Origin: Prevotella sp. UBA7594
GTDB lineage: Bacteria; Bacteroidota; Bacteroidia; Bacteroidales; Bacteroidaceae
DNA length: 26,489 bases
Assembly (NCBI GenBank): GCA_002490315.1
Contig: DLKG01000005.1
Coordinates: 1 to 26,489 of the forward strand
Direction of reading: 5' to 3'
Each line of letters begins with the position of its first letter. Positions within the stretch are counted from its first letter, which is position 1. Positions 15,117 to 21,795 of the stretch are shown here, piece by piece. The notes under the pieces were generated by a model that was not told the origin of the DNA, searched no databases, and saw only the letters and a program-made list of their open reading frames with translations. Position numbers and translations under genes: made by a program.

Positions 15117-16324
15117 TCCGTCAGGCACATGTCGAGTTGCTCGGTGATGAGCTTGCGGTCGAGTTTCTGTCCGATGAAGACGAGCTTCTGCATACGGTCG
15201 CCATACTTCTCGTCCCAGTCTCTGCGGAGTCCTTCCTCGCGGTCGAGCATCTGCTGCAATTCATCCTTGGGCATTGTGGCATACCATTGTCCGGCGTTCT
15301 TCAAGCCCATCTGCTTGCCGGCCTGCTCGAAGAGATAGCACATGTCGGGCTCTTCCTTAAACCAGCACAAACCCTTGCAGCGTATCACGTTCTTAGGCCA
15401 GAGACGTGCCACGAAGTTGTCGAAGAAGTTCATGTCGAACGGCTTGCGGCGATAGTAGACGAACGTTCCGATGCCGTACTCCTCAACCTCGCCGCCTTCA
15501 TGGTCGTGATCATGGTCGTGATGATGGTGATGATGTTCATGTTCATGTTCATGTTCATGCTCGTGCTCATGGTCGTCGTCCTCTTCTTCGTCTCCGTGGT
15601 GGTGTTCAATCTCGTCAATCCAGGCAGCCGACGTGGCAACCTCGTTGAAGTTGAAGCGTCCAGTGTTGATGATTTTATCAAGGTCAACGTCTCCGTAGTT
15701 GCAGGGAATAATGTCGGCCTTAGGCTGTATGGCGTGTATAATCTCCACAAGCTTGTTGTAGTCGTCCTTGCTCACCTCCGCTGCCTTGTTGAGCAGGATG
15801 GTGTTGCAGAACTCAATTTGCTGGATGACGAGGTTCTCAAGGTCGTCCTCCTCAAGGTTTTGCTTCGTGAGAGCCTCTCCGTTTGCGAACTCGTCCTTCA
15901 TGCGCAGGGCGTCGACTACGGTGACGATGCTGTCAAGACGTGGGATGCCGTTGACTACATACTGAGGGCCGAGTGTGGCGAAAGAGCAAATGGTCTGCGC
16001 AATAGGAGCAGGTTCGCAGATGCCGCTTGCCTCAATTACAATGTAGTCGAAGCGCTTCATGTTGACGATGTCGCGCAGTTGTTCTACGAGATCCATCTTC
16101 AGTGTGCAGCATATACAACCGTTCTGGAGAGCCACGAGGCTGTCATCCTTTTGATTGACAACGCCTCCTTGCTCTATGAGGTTGGCGTCTATATTAACCT
16201 CGCCTATGTCGTTGACGATAACGGCGAACTTAATGCCTTTCTCGTTGGAAAGGATTCGATTCAACAATGTTGTCTTTCCGCTGCCTAAGTAACCCGTCAG
16301 CAGCAATACAGGAATCTGTTTCAT
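15113..16324 (-). CDS. COG0523 (CobW/YjiA-type) G3E GTPase with a His/Asp/Glu-rich metal-binding tract
   Basis: A 403-residue GTPase of the G3E/CobW group, proposed metallochaperones often for zinc. Walker A is GYLGSGKT (11-18), the metal motif NGCICC spans 68-73, and the EASGICEP motif is present. The guanine-specificity position reads NKAA (179-182), where NKxD is usual. Residues about 240-276 are an acidic/histidine tract (about 18 His alternating with Glu/Asp), a likely zinc or nickel store. The CobW C-terminal domain follows (YGIGTFVYYRRKPFDMNFF, then VIRCKGLCWF). The length is normal for tract-bearing members. A palindrome at the likely transcript start suggests repression, plausibly by a metal regulator. 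Divergent from the AEC transporter. The metal and client are not deducible. Confidence 0.9.
   Translation of the reverse strand: MKQIPVLLLTGYLGSGKTTLLNRILSNEKGIKFAVIVNDIGEVNIDANLIEQGGVVNQKDDSLVALQNGCICCTLKMDLVEQLRDIVNMKRFDYIVIEASGICEPAPIAQTICSFATLGPQYVVNGIPRLDSIVTVVDALRMKDEFANGEALTKQNLEEDDLENLVIQQIEFCNTILLNKAAEVSKDDYNKLVEIIHAIQPKADIIPCNYGDVDLDKIINTGRFNFNEVATSAAWIDEIEHHHGDEEEDDDHEHEHEHEHEHEHHHHHHDHDHDHEGGEVEEYGIGTFVYYRRKPFDMNFFDNFVARLWPKNVIRCKGLCWFKEEPDMCYLFEQAGKQMGLKNAGQWYATMPKDELQQMLDREEGLRRDWDEKYGDRMQKLVFIGQKLDRKLITEQLDMCLTD
15535..15570. repeat. Hexanucleotide repeat encoding the Glu-His tract
   Basis: Four exact gttcat hexamers (15535-15558) followed by gctcgt and gctcat encode alternating His-Glu codons on the minus strand. 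Related catggtcgtgat-type units precede it at about 15499-15522. Six-base slippage would change the number of dipeptides without breaking the frame. Confidence 0.8.
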
Positions 16325-16354
16325 AGCTTTTGTTTCGTTTTTTATTCCTTGTTT

Positions 16355-16373
16355 ATATGTGAAATTCTCATAT
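16355..16373. promoter_or_regulatory. Near-perfect 19 bp palindrome, candidate operator of the COG0523 gene
   Basis: ATATGTGAAATTCTCATAT has 8 of 9 symmetric pairs around base 16364. It lies 30 bp upstream of the COG0523 ATG and just downstream of a TAnnTTTG element on that strand, which is where a repressor would block the start of transcription. The regulator is unknown; a Fur/Zur-type protein is a guess from the gene's metal role. Confidence 0.45.
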
Positions 16374-16382
16374 TACGGAGGG

Positions 16383-16390
16383 CAAAATTA
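16383..16390 (-). promoter_or_regulatory. Candidate -7 element of the COG0523 gene
   Basis: The minus strand reads TAATTTTG, fitting TAnnTTTG. The start would fall at about 16377, next to the palindrome. No clear -33 match is seen at 19-21 bp, consistent with a regulated promoter. Confidence 0.4.
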
Positions 16391-16412
16391 ATAAAAATAA
16401 TTTATCTGTATG

Positions 16413-16446
16413 CTGAAAGAAACTGAAAGAAGGTTAATTCTTTCAG
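16413..16446. repeat. Two direct copies and one inverted copy of CTGAAAGAA
   Basis: CTGAAAGAA occurs at 16413-16421 and 16423-16431, and its exact reverse complement TTCTTTCAG at 16438-16446. The last two form a 9 bp stem with a 6-base loop. It lies between the two divergent promoters, so it could be a shared operator or an activator site. Confidence 0.5.
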
Positions 16447-16467
16447 CCTTATTTTAAACTTTCATGC

Positions 16468-16498
16468 TTGTCCGTATACATTAATATGCGTAACTTTG
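16468..16498 (+). promoter_or_regulatory. Promoter of the AEC transporter gene
   Basis: TTG (16468-16470), a 20 bp spacer and TAACTTTG (16491-16498) match the phylum consensus. The start near 16504 gives a leader of about 54 nt. Confidence 0.6.
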
Positions 16499-16557
16499 CA
16501 CGTGCTACGGCGCAAGAAAGCACCTGCCGCACTCGAAAAAATAAAAAATAAAGGAAA

Positions 16558-17466
16558 ATGGAAAATCTTGAAGTTATGGTGACGCTGTTCATCATTGTCG
16601 TGCTTGGTTATGTGCTGTGCAAGCTTGGGTATATGGGCGACAAGTTCGACCAAAAACTCTCTTCTATTGTCATCGACATAACCTGCCCGTCGCTCATTCT
16701 CTCGTCGGTTATGGGTCCGGAGTTGCCCGAACGCACACTCATCCTGCCACTGCTGGGCATCGGTTTTCTCACCTATTTCATCCTGCTCGTGTTCGGCTTC
16801 TTGGTGCCGCGGCTCATCACCAAGAACCGCGACAGCCAGGGAATGATAGGCTTCGCGCTGATGTTCGCCAATGTCGGGTTCATAGGCTATCCCATCGTGT
16901 CGTCAATCTTCGGTCCGAAAGCCATATTCTATGCGGCACTATTGAATATGCCCAACACCTTTTTCATATTCACCGCCGGCGTGATGCTTGTCAAGGGCGA
17001 ATACAGTATCAAGAGTCTTAACCCCAAGGTGCTGTTCTCCCCGGCAATGATAGCCGCCTTTGTTGCCGCGCTCATCGTGGCACTCAATGTGCACACGCCC
17101 GATCTTATAGCCCGACCTGTGACGATGGTGGGCGCCATAACCGTTCCGGCGGCACTGATGATTATCGGTTCGTCGATGGCACGCCTGCCGCTGAAGGAAA
17201 TTATCGGCTCACCGGTGGTGTATGTGTCGTCGTTTCTGCGACTTGCTGTGGTGCCGCTGTCGGTGTATTTCCTGTTCAAGGTGTGCGGTGTGAGCGATGT
17301 CATCAACAACATCAACACTGTCGTGATAGCCATGCCAGTGGCGTCGTTCGGCACAATGTTCTGCATGAAGTACGGGCGCAACCCGTCGCTGATGACCGAG
17401 ATAACGTTCATCACGACCGTCGGGTCGATACTGACAATACCATTGATAACGATGTTGTTTGAATGA
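16558..17466 (+). CDS. AEC-family (auxin efflux carrier/malate permease-like) transporter
   Basis: A 302-residue inner-membrane protein with about ten hydrophobic helices arranged in two halves. Family features include the opening helix MVTLFIIVVLGYVLCKLGYM, the CPSLILSSV segment, and GFALMFANVGFIGYPIVSSIFG with its conserved Asn/Gly cluster. The second half contains TVPAALMIIGSSMARL. Bacterial members carry organic acids such as malate or malonate; the substrate here cannot be read from sequence. The length equals the family norm. The start ATG 16558 follows an A-rich leader (aaaaaataaaaaataaagga). It is transcribed divergently from the COG0523 GTPase with repeats and a palindrome between them, so shared regulation is possible but unproven. 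A bidirectional hairpin terminator separates it from the convergent receptor gene. Confidence 0.87.
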   Translation: MENLEVMVTLFIIVVLGYVLCKLGYMGDKFDQKLSSIVIDITCPSLILSSVMGPELPERTLILPLLGIGFLTYFILLVFGFLVPRLITKNRDSQGMIGFALMFANVGFIGYPIVSSIFGPKAIFYAALLNMPNTFFIFTAGVMLVKGEYSIKSLNPKVLFSPAMIAAFVAALIVALNVHTPDLIARPVTMVGAITVPAALMIIGSSMARLPLKEIIGSPVVYVSSFLRLAVVPLSVYFLFKVCGVSDVINNINTVVIAMPVASFGTMFCMKYGRNPSLMTEITFITTVGSILTIPLITMLFE

Positions 17467-17500
17467 GAAAGAGGGTGTCATTGTGTGACACCTTTTTCTC
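17465..17500. terminator. Bidirectional terminator between the AEC gene and the STN-barrel gene
   Basis: GGTGTCA pairs exactly with TGACACC around a 5-base loop. The stem extends through GAGAAA on the left and TTTTTCTC on the right with one bulge. The A-rich left arm and T-rich right arm serve both convergent genes. Confidence 0.75.
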
Positions 17501-17501
17501 G

Positions 17502-20084
17502 TTACATACGGCTGCGCTGCGACTGTCCAGCTCCAGTGCCGCGATACTTGTTGCGTCCTACGTTGAACGCGTAGCGGATGTGGAGGTTGAAGTTGGTCTG
17601 CGCCTCGAAGTCGAAGGCGGTGGTGCGCATGGCTCCGGAGTAGTAAGTGAAGTGCTGCGTGCCGGTGTGGAAGAGGTCGCTCACGTAGAACTGCACCGTC
17701 AACTGCCGCTTGAGGAACTGGCGCTGCACGGAGGTATCTGTCGTGAAACTGCCGCGACGCAGTCGCTGGCTGCCGCTGTCGCCTGTGGTCGAGGCACGCA
17801 TATAGAGCGAGAAGGTGGCAAGCTTGGTGTCGAGCGTGTTGTCGAACATGAACTTCACTATCGGACGGCGCAACAGTCCGCCGCCCACGATAGGCATATT
17901 GTACCACTGCTTGTTGAAGTCGACCTCGAATGTGGGCGACCAAATGCCTATTGTCGGCGACACAGCCACGGCAGCCATCATCGAGTTGTACGACGGCATG
18001 TTCTCCAGTCGCATGAGCGACATGCGCGGGTCGTCCTTGTAGGTCTGCATGAGCTGGTTTATCTCGTCCTTGGTGTGCGAGAACGAAGCCACGAAAGTGA
18101 GCCATTTCCACGACAGCGTATAGTTGATGTTGTGGCTCAGACACGGCAGGAGGAAGGGGTTGCCCGACTCGTAGGTGTAGCGGTTGTCATACTGTATGCC
18201 GCTTCGCAGGTTGTGGTATGACGGGCGCGAGATGTCGTTGGCGTAGCCGAGCTGCATCTGCACGTTGCCAACCGATGCCGACATTGCCAGCGACGGGATG
18301 AGGTTGCTGAACGTGTGGCACTGCTCGCCGACGCGCACACCATGGTCGAAGTAGTTGAAGTCGACATACTCATAGCGCAGACCAGCCCGCACATAGAGTT
18401 TGCCAATCGAGCGGCTGTAGTCGAGATAGCCCGACGCCATGTTCTCGCGTATGCGTGCCTTCTCGTCGTCGATGATGTCCTTGGGCAGCACGTTGTAGGT
18501 GCTGCGGCGCGACGAGGTGGAATACTCGCCTCCGAACGACAGTTCGCCTCCGGCAAGCGGAGTGGTGAGCACGAGTTTCGATGCCACGAGCGAGTTGTAG
18601 GTGAGCTTGTCGGTGCTGACATTGCGCAACTCCTCAGACGAGCCAATCTCGGTGAAGCTCTCGTCGGTGAAGTCCTTGTCGGTGCCGCGAAACCAGTACC
18701 AGTCGGTATTGAAGTCGATGTTCACCTTTCCTATCTTTCCCTCGTAGTAGGCGTTCGATGCCACGGCAGTCGACTGCGACGGCGAGAAGCTCGTAGCCAA
18801 TGATTTGTCCACAAACTCATTGTCGCGCATGGTCTCAGCCTCCATGGAGTAGTTGCAGTCTTGCTTGGCGTAGCGGTCGTAGGAGAGGCGTGCGCCGATG
18901 GAGTTGTTGTTGTCGATCTGGTAGCTTGCCGAGAGCATTGCCATCGGGTTGGTGTTGCGAAACTCGTTGGTCAGTCGGCTGCTCTGCCGCCACACGGCAT
19001 CCTGTGTGTATGTGGTTTGAAGCATAGTCTTGTCGGCCTGGTCGTAGTGGGAGTGGTCGCCATAGAGGAAAGCATTGAGTTCAAGGCGACTTGTGCGGTA
19101 GGTGAGGTTGAGTCGCTCTATCTCCGTCCAGTGTCCCTTGTCGTTGGATTTTATCTGTGTGCGCGAGTCGAAGCTGAATCCCTCGCCCACGGGTTTCTTG
19201 GTTGTTATGCGCAGCACGCTCGTGGCAGATGCCGGATAGCGTGCTCCCGGATTTCTTATCACCTCAACACTCTTCACGTCCGACGGCGACAGCTGCTGCA
19301 GGTCAGTCGTGCTGCGCTCGCGGTTGTTGATATATATAAGAGGTGTGCCGCGTCCGAACACCTCAATAGCCCCGTCTTTTGCCGAAACGGTAGGTATGCG
19401 GTCGAGCAGCTGGTTCATGTCCATCGTCTTCTCAAGCACACTGCCGGCAACGATTGTTGTCATGCCCTCGCCCTTGAGCATGGTCTTTGGTAGTCGCGAC
19501 TTGATGGTGACGCCCTTGAGGAAATACTTCTCAGGCGTGAGCTTCACTGTGCCAATGTTGCCCACGCGCACACGCTTGGTGAGCGTCTTGTAGCCCACGC
19601 TCGTGATCTTCATTATCACCTCACCCTGCTTGCACGGAATGACGAAGTTGCCGTTCTCGTTGGTCACGCCGCCGTTGATGAACGCTGAGTCATTCGGCGC
19701 GAGCAGCGTCACGTTGGCGTAAGCCACAGGCTGGCGGCTGGTGTCGACCACGCGGCCAATCATGCGCGTCGCCTCCTTCTGCGTACACTCCACGAAGATG
19801 AGGCTGTCGTTTACCGTTATGCGGATGGGATAAAAACCGATGGCGGTCTTTATGGCATCGGGCACGGAGGCGGCAGTTATCTGCTTGCTGACCGTAAAGT
19901 CCTCAAGCTCGTTGTAGATGAAGCTCAGCTTGTAGCGCGATGTCGACTTGCCGAGGTCGATGAGCACGTCGGAGAATGAGCGGTTGCGGTAGTTGCGCGT
20001 CACGCGCTGTGCCGGGGCTTGTATGGAGAGGATGAGCAGCAGTGTGAGGAGGATGCACATCCGTATTCTTTTATATATATTCAT
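17502..20084 (-). CDS. TonB-receptor-like outer-membrane barrel with an N-terminal STN domain
   Basis: An 860-residue outer-membrane protein. The signal peptide is residues 1-26 or so (ends APAQ). An STN-like signalling domain follows at about 30-102 (NRSFSDVLIDLGKSTSRYKLSFIYN). A carboxypeptidase-regulatory-like domain spans about 108-185 (IGRVVDTSRQPVAYANVTLL, GNFVIPCKQGEVIMKITSVGYKTL). A plug-like segment spans about 205-300 (MNQLLDRIPTVSAKDG, LIYINN, VEVIRNPGARYPASATSVLRITTKK). The rest is a long barrel of the OMP_b-brl_3 type. The STN domain normally contacts an anti-sigma factor, and the upstream genes are exactly an anti-sigma-like protein and an ECF sigma factor, forming a cell-surface signalling set. 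No SusD-like lipoprotein lies beside it, so classical SusC glycan import is unlikely. The 157 bp gap upstream is filled by hairpin repeats. The ligand is unknown. Confidence 0.85.
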   Translation of the reverse strand: MNIYKRIRMCILLTLLLILSIQAPAQRVTRNYRNRSFSDVLIDLGKSTSRYKLSFIYNELEDFTVSKQITAASVPDAIKTAIGFYPIRITVNDSLIFVECTQKEATRMIGRVVDTSRQPVAYANVTLLAPNDSAFINGGVTNENGNFVIPCKQGEVIMKITSVGYKTLTKRVRVGNIGTVKLTPEKYFLKGVTIKSRLPKTMLKGEGMTTIVAGSVLEKTMDMNQLLDRIPTVSAKDGAIEVFGRGTPLIYINNRERSTTDLQQLSPSDVKSVEVIRNPGARYPASATSVLRITTKKPVGEGFSFDSRTQIKSNDKGHWTEIERLNLTYRTSRLELNAFLYGDHSHYDQADKTMLQTTYTQDAVWRQSSRLTNEFRNTNPMAMLSASYQIDNNNSIGARLSYDRYAKQDCNYSMEAETMRDNEFVDKSLATSFSPSQSTAVASNAYYEGKIGKVNIDFNTDWYWFRGTDKDFTDESFTEIGSSEELRNVSTDKLTYNSLVASKLVLTTPLAGGELSFGGEYSTSSRRSTYNVLPKDIIDDEKARIRENMASGYLDYSRSIGKLYVRAGLRYEYVDFNYFDHGVRVGEQCHTFSNLIPSLAMSASVGNVQMQLGYANDISRPSYHNLRSGIQYDNRYTYESGNPFLLPCLSHNINYTLSWKWLTFVASFSHTKDEINQLMQTYKDDPRMSLMRLENMPSYNSMMAAVAVSPTIGIWSPTFEVDFNKQWYNMPIVGGGLLRRPIVKFMFDNTLDTKLATFSLYMRASTTGDSGSQRLRRGSFTTDTSVQRQFLKRQLTVQFYVSDLFHTGTQHFTYYSGAMRTTAFDFEAQTNFNLHIRYAFNVGRNKYRGTGAGQSQRSRM

Positions 20085-20102
20085 AGTTTCTATTCTTTAA
20101 AT

Positions 20103-20170
20103 ATAACTGGGAGAGGAGGCGCCCTCGCCCCCGATAAATAACTGGGAGAGGAGGCGCCCTCGCCCCCGAT
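20103..20170. repeat. GC-rich hairpin repeat, two tandem copies (35 bp period)
   Basis: Two identical 33 bp copies start at 20103 and 20138, each beginning ATAACTGGGAGAGGAGG and ending CGCCCCCGAT, so the period is 35 bp. Each contains an internal 7 bp stem of the type GGnGGCG / CGCCnCC with a 4-base loop. They lie in the gap between the anti-sigma-like gene and the STN-barrel gene. Confidence 0.9.
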
Positions 20171-20213
20171 GAATGACAGGGATATGAGGAAGGGTATTCT
20201 TATATAGGGTGTG

Positions 20214-20246
20214 TCGGGGGCGAGGGCGCCCCCTCTCCCAGTTATT
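20214..20246. repeat. Inverted copy of the GC-rich hairpin repeat
   Basis: The reverse complement of the copies at 20103-20170 with one substitution. It overlaps the stop codon of the anti-sigma-like gene, whose TAA lies inside the repeat's ATAACTGGG end. With the copies at 20103-20170 it can form an interrupted stem of about 30 bp. Its internal stem GGGGGCG / CGCCCCC is perfect. Confidence 0.88.
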
Positions 20247-20958
20247 CAACGACAATCTTGTTGCCTTCGATGGCGATGGCTACTTGTTCGGAGTGGTTCA
20301 GCTCGTCGATAACCGAGCTTGCGTCGTTGGCGCTGTCCCACTCGTAGTAGTAGCGCAGCGAGCGGGCGGCATCGTTGTGGAACTCCACGGTCATGCCGTA
20401 GTAGCTTGCCATTTCCTCGAGCATATTTCCGAGAGCCACATTCTCGAAGGTCTTTTTGAATACAGGCTTCTTCTCTGCGTGCGCCTCCTCCTTTCCTGCC
20501 ACGGTGCGTGCGGTATCGGCGGCATTGGCATCGGTATCGGCTTTCTGCACAGTCTCAACCTTTGATTTCTGTGTCATTCGGTCGACTGTAAATGTGTGGA
20601 TTGCGGCGAATGTCAGTCCAGACACTGCCACAGCTGCAACGAACATGGCGGCTATCTTGCGCCATTTCGTGAGGAAAAGTTGAAAGGATTGGGGGCGTGG
20701 TGTGGCATCGGACGAGAGTCTGCCGTTATCTGTGGCACGGTGCTGCTCAAGCAGGGCGGCGTTCTGTGTGACGAAGTTGTGCCATGCGGCGTCGATGTCC
20801 ACTTTCTCGGCACTGCCTTTGTCGATAGCCATGCGGGCTTCGAGCAGAGCGGTGTAGGCGGCGAGAGCCTCGTCGTCGCTTAGTATCTCCTGCATCTGTT
20901 GGTCGGAGTAGCGCTCGGGGTGAGCGATGAGGTCGATAATGAGTTCTTCGTTGTTCAT
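20242..20958 (-). CDS. Short anti-sigma-like membrane protein with a DUF4974 domain and no FecR domain
   Basis: A 238-residue protein. The N-terminal 100 residues are soluble and probably cytoplasmic, where a sigma factor could bind. One membrane helix lies at about 102-123 (IAAMFVAAVAVSGLTFAAIHTF). A charged linker follows, then a C-terminal DUF4974-like domain at about 170-238 (FENVALGNMLEEMASYYGMTVEF ... VIDELNHSEQVAIAIEGNKIVV). In the usual FecR-type anti-sigma factor a FecR domain of about 100 residues sits between the helix and DUF4974; it is absent here. The gene lies 40 bp after the ECF sigma gene and before the STN barrel, the expected order for a surface-signalling set. Its TAA stop falls inside a hairpin repeat. 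Role from context: holds the sigma factor until the receptor signals. Confidence 0.8.
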   Translation of the reverse strand: MNNEELIIDLIAHPERYSDQQMQEILSDDEALAAYTALLEARMAIDKGSAEKVDIDAAWHNFVTQNAALLEQHRATDNGRLSSDATPRPQSFQLFLTKWRKIAAMFVAAVAVSGLTFAAIHTFTVDRMTQKSKVETVQKADTDANAADTARTVAGKEEAHAEKKPVFKKTFENVALGNMLEEMASYYGMTVEFHNDAARSLRYYYEWDSANDASSVIDELNHSEQVAIAIEGNKIVVE

Positions 20959-20998
20959 ATTGTAGGTATTTTTTTTCGTGATGTCGCGGCAAAGCCGC

Positions 20999-21511
20999 TT
21001 ATTGTCTGAATTTGTTCTTTAATTGCTTTATCGCCTTGGCGAGATGCTTGTAGACCGCCGTCTCGGAAATGTCGAGTTCGGCGGCAATCTCGCGATACTT
21101 CTTGCGCTCGCGGTAGTGCATGAGCAGTATGCGGCGCGTCTGTGGGGTGAGACTGGATTCGATGAAGTCGTTCACCTGGTCGAGATGATCTTGCTCGCGG
21201 TCAATACGGCTCACTATCTGATGTTCGGTCTGCGATGTGTCAGTATCGGTGTCGAGCGACAGTTGCGATTCGACGCGCTGGCGCACTGTGCGTTGCTTCA
21301 GCAGTGTCAGACAGCGGTTGCGCACCGTCACCACCCACCATCCGTCGCTACAATCCTGCGGCATGATGGCTTTTCCGGCGAGAATGTCGGCAAACACGTC
21401 GTTGACGACATCTGCACTCTCCGCGTCGTCGCTGAGCAGCGTGCGCGCCACGATGTACATCCGCCGATAGTGCAAGCGGTAGAGCCGTTCAATTTCTTCT
21501 GATGTAATCAT
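20999..21511 (-). CDS. ECF-type RNA polymerase sigma-70 factor
   Basis: A 170-residue sigma factor with region 2 at about 8-75 (LYRLHYRRMYIVARTLLSDDAESADVVNDVFADI, WWVVTVRNRCLTLLKQR) and region 4 at about 115-168. The helix-turn-helix is KYREIAAELDISETAVYKHLAKAIKQLK. The DDAESADVVNDVF and LTPQTRRILLMHYRE motifs match the Bacteroidota sigma factors paired with FecR/DUF4974 anti-sigma factors. It heads a set with the anti-sigma-like gene (40 bp downstream) and the STN barrel. Its upstream region carries a 20 bp palindrome and a phased set of palindromes, but no consensus housekeeping promoter, so regulated or self-driven expression is plausible. The target promoters are unknown. Confidence 0.93.
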   Translation of the reverse strand: MITSEEIERLYRLHYRRMYIVARTLLSDDAESADVVNDVFADILAGKAIMPQDCSDGWWVVTVRNRCLTLLKQRTVRQRVESQLSLDTDTDTSQTEHQIVSRIDREQDHLDQVNDFIESSLTPQTRRILLMHYRERKKYREIAAELDISETAVYKHLAKAIKQLKNKFRQ

Positions 21512-21580
21512 TCGTTTTGTCGGTTGTTTATATAAAGAACAATTCAGAGGGGAAATACCTAACCCCTAAAATAAAAAAAA

Positions 21581-21600
21581 CAACAAAAAATATTTTGTTG
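21581..21600. promoter_or_regulatory. 20 bp perfect A/T palindrome upstream of the sigma gene
   Basis: CAACAAAA and TTTTGTTG are perfect 8-base inverted arms around 4 bases, 69 bp upstream of the sigma ATG. It could be an operator or a hairpin in the leader. No consensus -7/-33 pair is seen nearby. Confidence 0.4.
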
Positions 21601-21645
21601 CAGTCAAAAAAGCCGTTAGCCAATGCTAAACGACATCTTTTGTTG

Positions 21646-21739
21646 GCTTGTCACGGTCGTGACAAGCATCAGCCACGGTCGTGGAAGACACGATTCACAG
21701 CCGTGGCAGGCATGAGTCGCGGTCGTGGTATGCCGAGAA
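21646..21739. repeat. Four palindromic CACGGTCGTG-type units at exact 22 bp intervals
   Basis: The core decamers start at 21652, 21674, 21696 and 21718: CACGGTCGTG, CACGGTCGTG, CACAGCCGTG and CGCGGTCGTG. The first is the centre of a perfect inverted repeat with arms GCTTGTCACG and CGTGACAAGC (21646-21667), and symmetry falls off along the row. The 22 bp step is about two helical turns and not a multiple of three, so coding repetition is excluded. It lies between DUF4186 and the sigma gene. Confidence 0.85.
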
Positions 21740-21795
21740 ATGTTAACCCTTTGGTTGACTTTAGTTATCCTTTTGCATGACTATCATTATCACAC

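Noticed and set aside
15137..16288. 383-codon open frame antisense to the COG0523 GTPase, with a Met/Phe/Val-rich run.
   Set aside because: The run is the reverse complement of the His/Glu tract. The sense strand carries all GTPase motifs.
17463..18221. 252-codon open frame antisense to the STN barrel gene.
   Set aside because: It starts inside the bidirectional terminator and mirrors the barrel coding region.
21646..21667. Perfect 22 bp inverted repeat considered as a terminator for DUF4186.
   Set aside because: Neither strand has a T run after the stem, and it belongs to the phased series, so an operator-like role fits better.
21517..21780. 87-codon open frame across the phased palindromes.
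   Set aside because: The 22 bp repeat is not a multiple of three and gives no repeated peptide; the frame is accidental.
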